DNA of 64,000 bases from Monarcha castaneiventris obscurior (GCA_026261815.1 JAMPIT010000493.1:4543501-4607500); one strand, 5' to 3'; shown: positions 42,066 to 57,453, counted from the stretch's first letter. Notes: generated from the sequence alone by a model not told the origin. A program made the numbers and translations.

Positions 42066-43928
42066 CCTTAGCTGTGAGTGGCAGCTCTGCTGTGTGTGAT
42101 GGTTGATTTGTAGAGGTGTGCTTAGGTCATGTTCCCTGGCTGGTGGCCTTGAATTAAGATGATAATTGCCATCAATATGTGATCAATATTGCAGTCTAAG
42201 ATGGCAAAACTGTCAGAACGTTACAGAGACATAAAATCAAGTACAATTATCTGAAATGTAGTTGATCTGGCAGCCTGGCAGTTGGAGATCTGTGTCACAA
42301 AGAGATGCTGCTATAAGGGGCTGCATTCTTCTGATCTACCAAAGTGTTCAAGGCCTGGTTTTAGTGCAGACTTCTCAAATACTGTTCATCTTATGTATGG
42401 AAGTAATCTGAAGATGTGTTGTGTTCCGTTAGCCAAATTCTATAGGCATCAGGTTGAAGCGTGTGGGAAGGGAATACCTAACCTTCCTAAAGTGTTCTGT
42501 ATTTGGAGAAGAGCTTGGACCTGCTTAGACCAAGATTGTGTTGCTGAAGGTATTTCTGTGCAGGAGACATAAATATGGAGTATTCCAGTCTGAAGGTGTA
42601 AAGTGGTCTTTGCAAGCAAGGAGTAAACACATTCCTCCTTAAAAATGGCATCTTTGTTTTTATTTAGAAGCTTTTTGTGATGATTATTTAAACTTGTCCC
42701 TGCAAGCGGAGAAAGATGAGCTCTGTGAGCTCCCTGAAGGCTGCAGGAGTTCTGAATGTTGAACAAACACTGATTACAGCTAGTGGTCAGCTGGGCTGAT
42801 TTTGTGACACTGCCGTAGCGTGTGCTGCACTCTGTGATAACCAGGGAGATGGTGCTAATTTGAAGCTCAGCTGCCTTTGCCAGTTTAATGGAGGAGCTGT
42901 TACAGCCTCTCTGCTTGTGATATGTGGGGCGTGACAGACAAGTGTTAGCACAGGCATAGAGCAAATCACATTTTGGCTTGATAAATTATTTATCTGCTTT
43001 GTTCAACCTGCTCGTCAAACTGCAACCAACGTGATGTGCTTTTGTTTTTATTTACTGCCAACACAAAAATGCTGCCTCCCCTCTTGGTTCGGAGATGTTT
43101 CTCTTGTGGTAACTACTGTGATTAGGGATTGTCTGAGAATTTCAGAGCAATTAAATCTGTTCTTCTTGGACATCCTGGGTGTTAATGAACTGACTTTGAT
43201 TTAATTTATTGTTTTAAATTAAAATGGTAAGAGCTTGATCACAGCTTGAGGGAAGAAAAAAGGGATTATGATTTTTAGTGGCATGTATAAAGGATATTCA
43301 TATATATAAGTGTATTCATAGATTTCCATGTTTGTGTGCAGAGCCCTGCAAATTGCTGTTTGTAGTGATATTCAGACTTTTTTGATTTGTCTCTATAATT
43401 AATAAGGATCCAACTAAGCAAGGGAAGATAAGCAATCCAGTTTTTCTGTGTAGAGCTCAGCCTAACATAAGCAGTGAACTATATGACCCCTTGATAAAAT
43501 CCCATGTGCTTTAAAATTGCCAGGGGCTACATACCAAATCAATAACTAAAGCCTAAACCTCAGGAAAAAAAAGTGTAGGGCTAAACTAATTCTGTTTTTT
43601 GAAAATGAAAGAAAATTAGGCATTAGTGCCCTAACAACACTGGAGCCAATAAATCTTATAATCTCAAATTGAGCAAAAAGGGACTGTAATGTACCAAACT
43701 TGATTAATTTTACAGTAGAAATCTAAACTAGAAGAACTACTAAAGATAATGTTTGGACATTTTCAGAATTGCTGTGAGACTGAAGTGTTGTATTATAAGT
43801 TATTTTACTGAAGATGGCAGATTTCCATACTTGCTGTTTATCCCTGGACTTAAAATCTTTGCCAAATTTTTAATAATTCTATTTATATGCATTTTAAAAG
43901 GCTTGAAGAATCAAAGCTAATTTTAGAA

Positions 43929-43996
43929 CCATAACAACAAACAACTTCAAAAATCCAACAAACACACCTACACACACACCCCCACCTCCCCCAAAA
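43929..43996. repeat. A/C-rich low-complexity tract
   Basis: Contains aacaacaaacaac, cacacctacacacacacccc and a following run of C and A. It is simple-sequence DNA in GRB2 intron 2. Confidence 0.7.
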
Positions 43997-46900
43997 AAGC
44001 ACATTTAAAGCCACTCACATAGTGGACATCAGCAGGCAGGACCCAGTGGTGGTGTTTTGTTTGAGTTTTCCCTGTGTGTCTCTTTGGCATCACCTTTCTT
44101 CTGGTCTGTGGTGTTGAATTGCAGAATGTCCTTCCCAGGTGTGACAGCAGAGGGTTGTTGCAGCACTGAGACCTGAGTTGTCTGTCAGGTCTGTGGGTTT
44201 GTCTGCAATGTGTGGTCAAGAGAAGAGACTGGATCTCCTCTAGCTACAGCCAGGCTGACCTCGATGTGGCTGGAGTAATGATAACCCCACTGTGGGATTC
44301 CGTGTGAATTACAAAACTCACACAGGACTCTGGATGAATACTTTGGTGTGTTAGTTAATGTCTGAGTAGCTACTCTTAATTAACAAGGTGGAGCAGAGGA
44401 TAAGCCTATCTTCCCTTCTTCCCCCTGCCCTCGCTTTTTTCAGTGCTAGTGCGATGAGATGTTCAGTGCTAGCCAGGGGATGAAACTGTGACTTGGGAAT
44501 GGAATATTTATACAGGAAAGTGACCAAGGGAATGTGTTTGTTCTTTCTCTGGTGCCCAGTCTTACAGGCTTAGAAATGGAGCATTTGTGTAGTTATCTGT
44601 TTCACTGGGGCACTAGTGAAAAGAGGCACTAGGTCCAAGTGTTTTATTTTTTACTTGCTTCATTTAGCATTTTGCTGGGAAAGCTGCCTTTGATCTCTAT
44701 CATTTCCAGTTTTCTCTGAAAATTGTGTTTGATTCAAAATGCAAATGAGTAGGTGACTTGTATGTGTTCTGCATTTTGAGGCAGATCAGGAGACTGATAC
44801 CACAGCACTTTGATACATGAGTTCTTATCTGCAGCTTTACCCCACAGCTCCTTCATTTCCTTTGCTGGCCCTGCAGTGGCAGTTAAGTTATCTCCCAGGC
44901 TGGGCAAGCACCAGTGACTAGAATAATTAATATACACTTGGAAATAAATGTGTTTTTTGGATGCTTTGGGCCTTGGGAGGGAAAATAGGACAGGAGAATA
45001 CCTATTATGATTTTGGGGGTGGTTTGGGTTTGTTTTCATTTTCTACACTGGGAAATGCTGGATGAAGTTTTTTCTCTCCCTCAAATAGCCAAATCTTTTT
45101 ACACAAACGAGCAGCATTGTCCATTTCAATCTGTCAAGCCTCAAGCTTGTCCTTGTTTGTCGCTTTGAGGCTCCTGCCCTGTTGCTGAGTATTTAAAGCA
45201 CTGTATGAGTGGCACATGCCTTCAGCTTTGAAGACATCTTGTAACACCTCCTAGGAGTAGGTGTTCAAATGGAACTGAAGACGCTGTGAAGCAGAATGTC
45301 TGTGGTGGAGCCTGAACTTGTTCCCATGGCTTGTATGCATGATTGGTGCCACCATCTGACAACTCAAGTGAGAATTGGTTTAACAAACTTAAGAATGTGT
45401 TTTTTCATGATGACATGTGCTAAACACATGGGGTTGCACAGTTGAGCTCTAATGGAGCAAAAAGTGAACTGACAGTCTCCAAAACTGCTCATGAAAATTA
45501 TTTTTAGGGTATTTATTATATTCCTGAATCCCAGATGCTACTCCACAATACTTCCTGATTAGTTACTAGATGCATCTGAAATTTGCATTTTAAATGGTTG
45601 TGTTCATAATTTTCCTCAGCCTGTATTTCTCTCTTTAAGAAAAGAATGGTGTTTTTCTATAGATACTGACTAGAAGCCCATTTTAAAAATGTCTTAAATG
45701 TCTTGAAGAGCTTAAGAGGCTTTTTAACCCCTTCAGGAATGATTGCTCACTTGAATTTCTGTACCTGATCTTGGATTCTTTTGTCTCTAACTGTTTAAGG
45801 TTGTGAAAAACAAATAGTCCTGGTATTGGGGATTCATGAAATCAGTTGGGTTTTGATCCTGTGGTGGCAGGTCAGAACAGTGACTGGCATAAGGCAAAAG
45901 CTAGGAACGGCTATTTCTGTCTAGGAAGTAGATTGTTAGCCTCTGTAGAGTAATTAATTTAGAATGGTGATGTTCAAATGTTACTGCCCTTTATAAATAA
46001 AATATAAGAAGAGAGTACTTAACAGAGTAGAATTATTCTGTTTGTACCTGCTGGATTTACTGCTTTGCATGAGTTCGTGTCAGCCTGCACGCTGTGTTGG
46101 GAGCTGCCTGTTGGCTTCACTGCAGCTGGACCTCATGCAGAGAGAGCAGAAAGCATTTTTTTTTTCCTCTTCAGCTGAACTGTAATTATACTGTTAGTCT
46201 CTAAAACCTCTTATTTAAATAATTTGTCTCTGGAATTCATGCTTTCTCCGTGGAGCCAACCTACTTCTTGCTCTAACTTGTACTAAAACTCTACAGGTTT
46301 ACATGGGGGGGGCGGGGAAGTGCTGCTCTTATGCAAAATTGTTTTGCTTGGGAGGAAAGGGGGGAATTCTTCATGAGTTATGTATGAGCCAGCAGGTTCC
46401 ACTAATCATAGCAGCTCTGCTAGTCCTGAAGACTTGTAGAATGAGCTAGTCAGCCCTCTGGTTTGTGAGAAATTGGCACAAAATCTTAAATTCTTGCAAC
46501 TCTTGCTGAGCTCGAGTCGGTTTTGCCATTGTAAGTCCTTACGTACAGTCAAATTTTGAGTCTTCTTTTGTTACCTACACTTCTTTAGCATAAATATGAA
46601 AATGGTACTTTAACCATTTGGTCTGGTTTTTACTTACTGCTATTAACAATAGATTGTGGTCCGCTTGGAAAGAGGTACGCTTAGATTCCTGGTCTAAGTG
46701 GATTTGTTTTAGAATAAATAGGATTTTAAGCTGCAGAAGTGTGTACCTTTCATGAGTACCTCTGGAAAATCTGCCACTTTTGATTGAGAGGTATTTTCCT
46801 GAGCTCCCGTGCAGTTCAGGTCTTTGCTCTAATCTTTATTACTTTTGGGGGCACAACTAATCAGGGAAATTCTTGGGAGGAGGAAAGCAAACAAGGGTTC

Positions 46901-47577
46901 AAAGTGTACCCTACAGTTGCAGAAGAAGGGAAGAACCAAATGCAAGGAGGAAAATGAGGAGAAAGTGGCAGCCAAGGACAGTGAACACTTTTAAAGGTGA
47001 AATTTGGCATTTAAAATGTTCTATTTTCCAACCTTGCCTTCAAACAATGCTTGAATTTTGGTGACATGAACATCAGCTTGACAGATTTGCCTTGTCCAGG
47101 CTGTATCAGGGGAACATGTTGTGCAGATATTTCACAGCTGAATTTTGTTTCTATAATGTTTTACATGTTCTCAAAGACTACTTGCACAAGATGTATCCTT
47201 AACTCTGGAAGTGCTCAGGCATGGGCTGGCAGTTCAGCTCCCTGCTGACCACTGGAATGGAGGAAGCAGAAGTTGCTTCTGCTTCTTCCTTGCCTTCACT
47301 TCTGTCCCTATTTCTTAAAATACATTTTGCACTAATGCCTCTGCCATACCTCTCCTGAAACTATAGTTTGTCAAAAACTGTGTGGATGTGTCTTTTGACT
47401 GTTTGTGCCAGGGTGCTTAAACTTTCTTCCAGCATCAAGCTATCTTGACACTTCCTTACTCTTTACTAAGAAGAGACATTCCTCTTTTTTTTTTTCCCTG
47501 AAAATTGCCTGTAAGGTTAAGATGTCACTTGCTCTCTGCTAGGATGGGCAGCTGAAGACTCTTGTGACTCTCCCTAA

Positions 47578-47640
47578 AATCATTGAATTGCCTAAGTTGG
47601 AAAAGACCCCCAAGATCATCCAGTCCAACCTTCCTACCTA
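47578..47640 (-). mobile_element. CR1 LINE fragment, minus strand
   Basis: A 63-base remnant: aaatcattgaattgcctaag, ttggaaaagacccccaagat, catccagtccaaccttc. This is the reverse complement of a CR1 3' terminus of the subtype with the AAGACCxCCAAGATC core. Confidence 0.85.
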
Positions 47641-50600
47641 GAAAATTTCAGATTGAAACGAACAGCTTTCTCTGCAGGGTCACAAAAAGTAAAGATTACC
47701 AGAGTGATTGTAGTTGACCCACATTTCTTGACTTTCACCCTTCCCATTACATCTTGCTGTGTCTGGAAATATCGAAAGCTGTTGCTCTCTTTAGGTAACA
47801 TAAAAAGGAAGGGCCTAAGTAAAAAGGCTTCCAACATTTCTGTAAACTTTGTTGAGCTTTCTTTCCTATGAAAAGTTTCTGTTGCAGTCCACCTGTCTCT
47901 GTTTGGATTACAAACACCTGCATGATGTCACAGTAAGATTAGAGGCACTGTTGGTGCTATTTGCATGATGAGTAATAAATTCCCCTTAAAGCTTGTTTGT
48001 TGAGAAGAAAACATTATTTTTAACTTTCCAGTAAGGCTGAAGTTACTAAACATAGGGCAATATGTTGATAAAAGAGCTGCTCTGCAGGCTGGTCAGCTAC
48101 TGCAAACAATCCATGGGTGACTCAGGTGTACTGCAGGTTGAAATTCTGTGGAAGTGGCTGAACTACCCCCAAAGGTATTTTTCTGAACCCGTTGGGACTC
48201 CCTAGTTTAAAGTCCTCACAAAGAAAATACTGTTATGCAATCTTCTAAGTTTGTTTTGATGCTAACTAGATTTAGCTGTTCTTGGTCAGGATTGCAGTCA
48301 AGACTGAGAGGTCTGGCCATACCTAATCAAAATCTTCTGAAAGCACCAGTTTTCCCTCACTCACGGTTCCCAAAACTCCAGTTTACTAACTGGGAGGGAG
48401 AGGCCGTCATCCAAATGGGTGAAAACTAACTCTCATGTCCTAATGTCAGGGATCAGGTAACACTCCTGGGGTGTGCTTGGGTTTGCCAAGGTTTTTCAGC
48501 CCCCACAGACAGATCTGAGCTGACCTTTCACATGGCCCTTGTACTGTCCTGCCAGCTACCTGTATTGGGAAGCTTTCTGTAACTCACTGTGGGTTGCCAC
48601 AAATAATACTCAGTTTATTGTACCTTTATAATGGATTATGCTTTAAACTTCTATGGAAGTAAATTCTGCTCTTAACAATGTTCTGGGAGCAGTTCCCATC
48701 TGAAGTGAATTATACAGTTTTCACAAATAAAAGTAATTGAAAGCTCTTGACACATAAATTGTTCCTCTGTTCTTCTCTGTACTCTGAATATTTGCCGTTC
48801 TAGACTGGGCTAGATGGACCCCTCCAGTGCTTCCTGTATTGGTCAGATGTTTAGCCCTGGACATCATCTTCCTCCTTGTGTAAGGTGTTGGCTTCCTTCA
48901 GGCAGGCTGGAGTGACTCACTCGTCAGGAGGCTTTGCCTGCCTATTGACAGCCACACCTTCTATGCATCTTTCTAAACCCATTTTGAATCCATCTGTACA
49001 TTACAGCATGAAATACTCATAATGTAAACATGTACTGTGTGAAATAAAGTCACTTTCTTCATTTGAAACATGCTAGCTAGGAGTTTTACTGATTTTCTCT
49101 TCTCCTCTTCTCTCCCCCTCCCCTTGCAAGAGACAATACGAAAACATCTCCCCTATACCTCTCATGGGGAGAATTGATTTGCAATTGTCTTCTTGTCATT
49201 GTTGCTTTTTTTCTGAGAAGGAAATTGGGAGAGTCTGATATAGTCCAAAACCCATTCCACACTTTATTTTATCTTGGTTCTTTTTGCAAGTTTTTTAGTT
49301 CATTTTAACCCATCTCAAAAAGTGCTAAATGTAAGTTCTCAGAGTATGGAGGGGCTGACACAAATTTAGTGTCAAAATACTTGTTTTGTTTCGTTCTTAA
49401 GAGAAACAGGTAATGATTCTAATTTATTTTCAGATTGCTGCCCCCTTGATTGTGTTATAATTGCTGAGGAGTAATAGTTTAAAACCCTTAGCTTCATACA
49501 GTTACAGTTCTTTGGGGGTTTTGGTTGTGTTTTTCCTCACATGTGTTATTTTGCATATTGTATTTAATCTGACATTTATCACTTGGCCTTTCAGTATTTA
49601 AAGTTACCAGTGTAACTGATGAATTTTGAGGTTTGAGTACATTTAATCACTCTCTTGATGAACTTTGCCACTTCACCCCTCTGTTACTTTCTTGGATCAC
49701 TCCTGAAGCTGCAGCCAGTCCTGGGATCCTGTGGCACAGCCTCCCTCTGCTGCAGACAGTGACCCTTTGGTTTCCTTTTTAGCCACCAAGGGTGGGGTTC
49801 TTGTGTTGTTAATGAGCACATTTGTGGGGACCAGTAGCCAAAAGTGTGAGTTGTTGGGTTTTTAAATGAAGCAGCTCAAATAAACCCTAGAAAAGCCTTG
49901 GGACTATTCCAGTTTATCTCAATGAGTGATTCATCTGTCCTCTATACCAAGTTATATTTTTGTTCTCTCCTGCCACTGATTAAGTGGAGGTCTGAGGTGA
50001 AGATTGCTTTTCACTTTTATAGCTTTGCCAGAAGAGCCCAGCCTCCAAACAGCTGCCTGAGTCAACTTAATTGGATATTCCCTGTACTTCCAGGGAGGTT
50101 TTATGGCTGTGGCCTGGCAATATTGCTGCAAAGCAGCTGGGACCAACCAGCATCTGTCATCTCATCATATGTATTTTAAAATCCTTAGATAAGGCCTGGT
50201 CCTGGTTGGTGAGTATATCCCTGAATTGGCTTCCACTTATTGAGGTCTTCCCAGAACTCCGCTTTTGGGAATGTTTCTGGATGCATCCACACTAATGCAT
50301 GGTCTGAAAATCCCATTTTGTTGTGTAGGAATGATTGACCCCTTGTCAGGGCCCTGGGGGGAGTTTTTTGTGGTCAAGGCATTGATCTCCTGATGGGAAT
50401 CTCCCACTAAGGGAGAGTTTTAATGCCTTCGCTTTTATTGAGACTTACAATGGAGATACTGTGCTGCTATAATGCACTTGGAAGCTTAAAATTAGTCTGT
50501 GGTCAAATAATACACCCTCGGGTGTCAGTGACCTGCATTGTGATATCCCTTCCAGGTTATTGCAATGGAGCCATAACGAGTTCTATTCTTGTTTTAATTT

Positions 50601-53600
50601 ATTCTTGACCTGGAACAATTCTTCTAATTTGAGACACTAATTAGGAGATGCTTTTAGTTATCTCTGATCTTTTCCATGAAGAATTTTGTGCCTCAGCTGT
50701 CTTGACTTGAGGATTCTGGAGCATGTTAGTGCTTTTGGCATTTAGTATCTGCATTTCTGCATTATTCATATAAGGAGACTTTGATTTTTTTTTTTTCTTT
50801 TTGCCCACAAGCCAAGAGAGCAGCAATAGACTTTTATTGTAGATATAGCTAGTGTTTCTAATAGTACGTTATATTAAAAAAAAAAAGGTAGCATTTACCA
50901 CTTTCATATTTTCTGTTCCTCTGAGATATTGTTAGTACTGTCTCCTTCTAAATTAAAAAAAAAATATTCCTGTATTAGAATACTGGTTTTCTTCCTGACC
51001 CTGAGTAACTCTGGACAACTGTTTCTTAGCCCAGTCCATGTGGTAGTGAGCTACAAGAGACTCATGTAGCCTCAGTCCGTTAGTGATACAAACTTCTGTT
51101 CTAACTTTGTGTCATTAAATTGTATTTAAATGCTTTATTTTCCTTTTATGGAGAGAATTGGACATGAACAAATGCTATTTTATTAGTTTTGAAGTGAAAG
51201 AGGAACTTTATTACACAAGGGGATTTTTTTAAGCATCACTTTGATGTGCAGATGTTGCCCCCTTTTTTTTTTTTATTCTTCTCATTTTCCCCTCTCCCCT
51301 CCTTTCCAGTGTGTAATTTAGCAGTTTACTTTCAGTAAGCCCCCGCAGCTGTGATTTTGGACTTTTTCTGAGGTAGAATGAAAGTTAAATTTGCTTTGGA
51401 GTTCCTGGGCCTTGTACTTTCCAGTTGATGTCAGAGTAGGAACAGTGTTTTGGCATGAGTGGATGTCACAGACCATCAGCAGCTCTGGCACACATGTGGT
51501 CCTTGCTGTACGGTTCATCTTTCCTCCTCCTTTCCAGAAGAGGAGATTACTGGTGTCTTTCCACTTTTTGCCATTCATAATGACTTCTGGCACTTCTTTT
51601 TGGGCTTAGACAAAGGCCATTTAGTTCTGATAGCTTTTGTTGTTGTGAAGGAATGATCCTTATCCTTTGCCATCTGATTCCCTGTCTGTGGTTCAGGTGG
51701 CCTTCTCTCCAGCTCCTCTCTCCATCGGCAGTTATCAAAGCATGTTCTTTTTTCAGTCTCCTGAGGAGTGTGTGTTCTTACAGGCTCCAGTGGGAGGGTG
51801 TTTTTCTTTTCTCTTTTGAGAAAAGGCTAAGCGTTCCTGTTTGGCCAGAAATTGTTGAGCTTTTTATGGTTAAATTGAGGCCACTGTGACTCCAGAACTT
51901 GCTATTCCAAACTTATGAGTACAGAATTGTGGGTGTTTCATTCTGTATCCTATTGGTTCTCCACTAATTGAACTTTCATTTAATGATGAGTTTGGAGAAG
52001 AAAGAAAAATGGATTAATGTTGGAATGAATCATCACTTTCTGACTCAGGCCTGTTGTGACCCAAAAATAGGCTAAACTTAAACGTCATTAAAAGACTTCT
52101 GGAATATAATGGTTCATTATCCTGTAGCAGCCTGAAAACAATCATGCATTCCTTCTGAAAGTTACCATGAAGATCAACATGAGATGTTGGTACACCAACC
52201 CTACTTCGTTTTTAGAGCATTTGGTGTGTTTGCCCTATTGAGGTTTGCATATGCTAAAGGCACGAGTCACTGGGAAAGCACTGAGGAAGCTTTGTGCTGG
52301 AGAGGCTGGAGTATTGGCACTTGTGTAAAAGATGGGATTGATGGTGGATAAGTGGATTGTCCAAGTCTTCCTAATAAAATTACTTAAGATACAATGTTAA
52401 GAATATTGACATACAAGTTCTATGCCTCATGATCAAAGACCTAAGGAAACCTGGAAAAGAAATTAAGGATTTATAACTGAAACAAGTTGTTTGGGAAGCT
52501 GTAAATTTTAGAAAGATCACTGAGCATAACCAGTTGGTGCAGTTTGGTTTTGCTTACTTTTAAAACTGTTAGGATAGTTGCTCAGAACAACCTGCGAAAC
52601 AAAGTTGTGATTAAATATCTTTTCAGAAAGATTATTTACTGCAAAATCCACTGAAATTCATTTCTCCTATATGGTTTTTAATATATATTTTATTTAATGT
52701 GTTTGCCTTGGTGACTGGTTTTTTTTTGACGTTAAGGTTTGCTTCTTGCAGGCCTAGAGGTTTGAAGTCAGTGTTCCTCATGGCTTTGGTGAACAAAGAT
52801 CTTTCAGTACATTTGTTATTTGAAATCTTTTTCCCTCAGTAGAACCTGGCCAGGTGGAAATGACCAGAGTTGCATCTCTTAACAACCTCCAGAGCTGGCT
52901 TGAACAGCCTGTAAGAATGGACTGTTTGAACTGTCTTTGAACTTTGGGTTATTAGTGAAACACTAGCATAATCCTGGTTGGGTTTTTGTTGTTGTTGTTT
53001 TTAAACCAACCAGCTTGGTTTTTTTGTTTGGTGTCTTTTGAAGTGTGACTGATGACCTGCACCCATCCATTGAAACATGGGTGCAAGGAAACAGCAATGT
53101 TCCCTCTCAGGCCTTTAAAAGCAAGTCCCCTAAAAATCTTTGCATTAAGTGGCCTCTATTATCCTTTCTTTCTCCCCCATTCATGTTACATGAGCAGGGA
53201 AATCACTGGTGCTCATGTAATGTTGTACAGTAAAGCTTCATCTCTCTTCCCCTCATTTGGTTCTGTTTGGTGAGATTGGAGACATCCTGTGAAATGTCTG
53301 TGAGTGAGTTTAGTGCTCTAGAGCCAGTGGTGCAAACTGCCCCCCGGTGTGGTCTGATCTGTTCACTTAACACTCAGAAAGGTTTGCAGGCTCTTGGGGT
53401 GCTTTGCATTATGCAAATGGGACAGGAATGAGTCAGATGATGTTCAACATTCGGATCAGAAACCATTTGCAAGTGTCTTCCTCTTGTGTGTGCGTGTCCC
53501 ACTAGCAGCAAGGAAGTGGGAACAGCTTCACAGTTACAGGAAAACGAGGAAAGTTCCCTTTTCTCTTAAATATTCTCACTCTGAAGATCAGCCAGGCTAC

Positions 53601-54817
53601 ATACCTATTCCTTTCCTCTTCAATTCAAGATGTTGCTAGACATAAGTCAGTAAAAACATTAAATAAACTTAATAAAAAATGCACTGATTAAAACTGTCAC
53701 TCTGCAGGTGACAAATCTCTGATAAATATCATTGCAGTTCTTCAGTCGTAAAGTCATAAAGTACATGCCTTAAACGGTGTTTTTTATATCATAGAAAACT
53801 GAGCCAAAATGTTGTTGGCTCTATCCACCGAAATTGCCTTGATTTGTACAGGGAAAAATCAGCTTCATTAATTTCTCTTTATTTTAGTCAATGCTGCTTT
53901 AGAACTGAATTTCTAATCTAGTTATGAAAGTGTCTTTTTTTAAGCAAGGGTTTGCTTACATGCAGTTGGATTAAGATTCTGATAGCAAAAATTAATCTCT
54001 GCCAGGAGGATAAAATTACAGTATTGGTGCTGCTGTTCTTTTTGTGAGGAGGGGATTGTTGGTGCAGCCCTGCAGAACTGACGGGATCGGGTCTCCTCTT
54101 CTGGCTTTCTCCAGGGAGCCATCCCAAAATGAAATGGGTGATAAGTGCTTTTGCCAGATCTGCATGTCCTCCCCACAAAGGAGAGTTAAATGTAACATTT
54201 TAAATGAGCAGGTAAGAGGTGGGGCAGCAAGTTCTGCATACCTACAGACAGGGCTGAGGCAATAAAGAGCTTTGTGTGGAGACCGACCAAATTCCTAATT
54301 GTGGCTGTGTCTATATAATACAACACGAAATCACGAGGGCTGTGAGAGTGTGAGCAGGCTTTTTGTGGGATGAACTAAGACACGTTGTAAAATCACTGGC
54401 CAAGAGCAGATGAATGGGAGCTGTGCTCTGAGAGTTATGGAGTAATTAGTCTGAACTGACAGGTGAACCTGCTCAGTAAGAGATTGGATCTTGTGGCACT
54501 TTTTTTCCTTTCTCAGGTCTTTGCATAACTGTCTTAAAGTGCTGCTAAACCATCTCATCGAAACTCAGAGGTGCTGTGTTACAGGATCTGATTTAGAGAG
54601 ACTGAGGCTTTTACTGTCCAGCAGCACAGGGCTATTTTTTTTCTGGGAAAAAGTTGGGATCTGTTAGCTGCTTGAACAACAATTTTCCATTTATTTTACA
54701 GCCACCAGTCTGTTTTTAATTCCTAGGATGACTTCTTGCTTACCTCTGTTTCCCTTAACAGTGTTACTTAATCCTGAAGCATCATCCTGATCTTACTTAG
54801 TGCTAAAATCCAGCATG

Positions 54818-54860
54818 CTTTTCTTTTTTTTCTTTTTTTTCTTTTTTTTTTTTTTTCTCT
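54818..54860. repeat. Poly-T tract with interspersed C
   Basis: Four T runs separated by single C bases, the longest of 15. It could be an A-tail remnant of an old insertion or a plain slippage product. No element is recognisable next to it. Confidence 0.85.
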
Positions 54861-57346
54861 TATGTTTCCCTATTGTTGATTCTTGGTCAGATTCCACCGA
54901 GGTAGGAGGACAGTAGCCACCATAACCATCTTTTGTATATTTGAGGCTGTTTCATAGCTCCCCTCTCACCCCTGCCTATATCCTGCAGAAAGAAGAGTTA
55001 AGGGATGGTTCCATGCTGCGTCTCTTTAATACTCTGTCTTAAAGCGAGGTTAAAACTGTCCCTTCCTGTGCCTGCTTTCTGTCAGACTGGTCACAGATGC
55101 AAATTGCTACTTCGTGTTTATCCACCCTATAGGAAAAATCAATGAGCAGCCCCTGGTCATGCGCAGTTGTAAGATCTTTGTTTTTCAAATGGTTGGCTCT
55201 TTGCTCGTTGCATTCCCATTCAAAGCATCTGGGAATGGTACTGGCTGCAGTCTCAGTAAATTGGTCTTTAATATTCTGCAATATATTAAAATTACACTGA
55301 TGTATCACTTACTGTTTATGTAGTATGGATTTAGAGATGCCCGATTCTCCCGTCCAATATGTTGTATTAGAATTGGTTAAATAGGTACAAATCTAGCAAA
55401 ATATTGACTTACAGCTATGGTGAACCTTGCAAAGCTGCTGATTCTAGGAAATTGGCCTCCTGTTATCTCTGATTTCATGCTTTTTCCATCTGTCTCAAAA
55501 TGAAGAGATTAGGGCTGATCCTAGCTATGTGTGTGAGGCAGATTATGGTAATCTTATTATTCTGATCTCATTACGCTTAATCTCTAGATTTGAAAATGTC
55601 CTGACTTTAACCCTTTCTTCAACAGCTACAAGAAATGTAGTGAAAAAAGGTGGTTTAGGTGTGTTCTGCAAAGTTCAGATTAAATGCTTATTTTATCCTG
55701 AAATAGTAAAGCACTCAAAGATTTTGCTACTTGGAGTCGTACACTTGGTTGGTTGGGGGGTTTTTTTGGTTGGGTTTGTTGAGGATATTTGTTTGGAGTT
55801 TTTTGTCTTAACAGACAGTCTAAAATGATGGGTAAATCAACTCTTTTGAGTAACAAAAGGATGCAATTCACACATGACAACAAATTAGCAGTGGTTATTA
55901 CAGTTCAAAATGTTGGGAAATTCTTAGTTCCCAATAGGTCATAATTACTTTTATTTACTAGCCTTCCTGAAACAAAATAGGATTTTCCAAAGCTTTGTCT
56001 CAGTGTTTGACACACAAAAATGTAAAACTTCCTGGAGTGTCTCCTCATCTTCTTACAAGAACACAGAAGTTAATGCAAGATGCTGGAAAATATGTAGCTG
56101 GGCAGTTTAAATGCAGAAGGGACAACTCAATTGGAGCACAAAATTCCCTGTTTTTTCCTTGTCTACAGCTTCATTCTTGTTACTGGCAAATCGTTTCACT
56201 TTTAACTGACTGTAAAGGGTTAACTCTGTAGTCTGTGACAGAGAAGACTTTTCTGCACTGGGCTAACATGTTTTGCTGAACAAACATTGTCAGGTGGACT
56301 TTGAAGATTACAAGAGCTCTTTGTCTGAAACCTGGGGAGGAAGCTCTGTCCTCTCTGCACAGTTTTGGACATCAGCTATGAAACAAGTGGTATTGCTCCT
56401 TCGGGCCTGGAAATGAAAAGAAAGCTTAAGGACAGCTGCTGATGGTGGGAGTTAAAAAGCAAATGTGATTCTCTGTCTTTAAGAGACTATTTTATTGAAG
56501 AGGTATTTTATTGAAACTCCAACTTGAACAGATTCATGGGATAATTGAGATTTTATTGTACTACATTGATGGAGTTCTATATTAGATAGTGTAGGGAATT
56601 CTTTTAAAAGCATTTGGATATTGCTCTGACTATTCTGCTTGTCATCTTTGAACTTGGAGCATATTTGCCAGTTCCCATTCTGAAGCTGCATTTCAGAATG
56701 TAGAAATGGAGAAAGGGGAAAATATGTGTTAGTGCTTTGAAGCTGGGATAGGAAGAAGCAAGTTCCTTCCCCTGTGTTTGGCCTGTTATTTTTACAGGTC
56801 ATCTAAACGGTGCCTTTCTGTACAGTGGTGTATATTGTCGCACCAGGTTTTGAGAGAATCTGCAATGCTGGAACATCACTGAAGTTGCTGTCTGGAACTC
56901 CAACTGCCTGGACTGTCTGACTCTAATCACACCTTATTGTTTTGTGCAGTACAGAGACCACTTGAGCTCCTCCTCTAGTTGTAATTCCTGTGCTTTGTGG
57001 ATACAGAGTTCTCCCAAGTGACCGAGCTCCACTGGGACTGAGCAAGTTGGAAAAAAATGAGCCCTTGAAAATGCTACTTAATTTTTTTTTTTCCTTCACC
57101 CTGTCCTGTCTTGACTAACTCCTCAAACACTTGGGCCAGCAGAGATGGAGTGGAGAGTAAGGGGTGAGAATGAATGGGAGGGAAGAAAATACAGGGAGAA
57201 GTTGAACTTAGCTCTGCCACAAACTCCTCTTGTGGAATCAATGTCTTGGGGTTATATCTGAGCTTTACAGACAGGACACTCTGTGCTGAGTGTCACTCGT
57301 ATTGTGGTAGCACAGACATTTGTAGAGTTGCACTGTGAACTGGACA

Positions 57347-57453
57347 AAGGTTTGGTGAGGTTTGGGTTTGTTGTGGTTTTGTGTTTTGGGGTTTTTTGTG
57401 TTCGGTGGCTTTTTTTTGTTTTGGCTTGGTTTTTTGGACTTGTATGGGAGTTT
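57347..57453. repeat. G/T-rich low-complexity block
   Basis: About 100 bases made almost only of G and T on the plus strand, with motifs such as ggtttgggtttgttgtgg and ttttggggttttttgtg. It runs directly into a CA microsatellite. Open frames seen here on either strand are compositional artefacts. Confidence 0.75.

Noticed and set aside
48800..48842. Possible CR1 or similar repeat (gggctagatggacccctcca)
   Set aside because: Too short and diverged to distinguish from chance.
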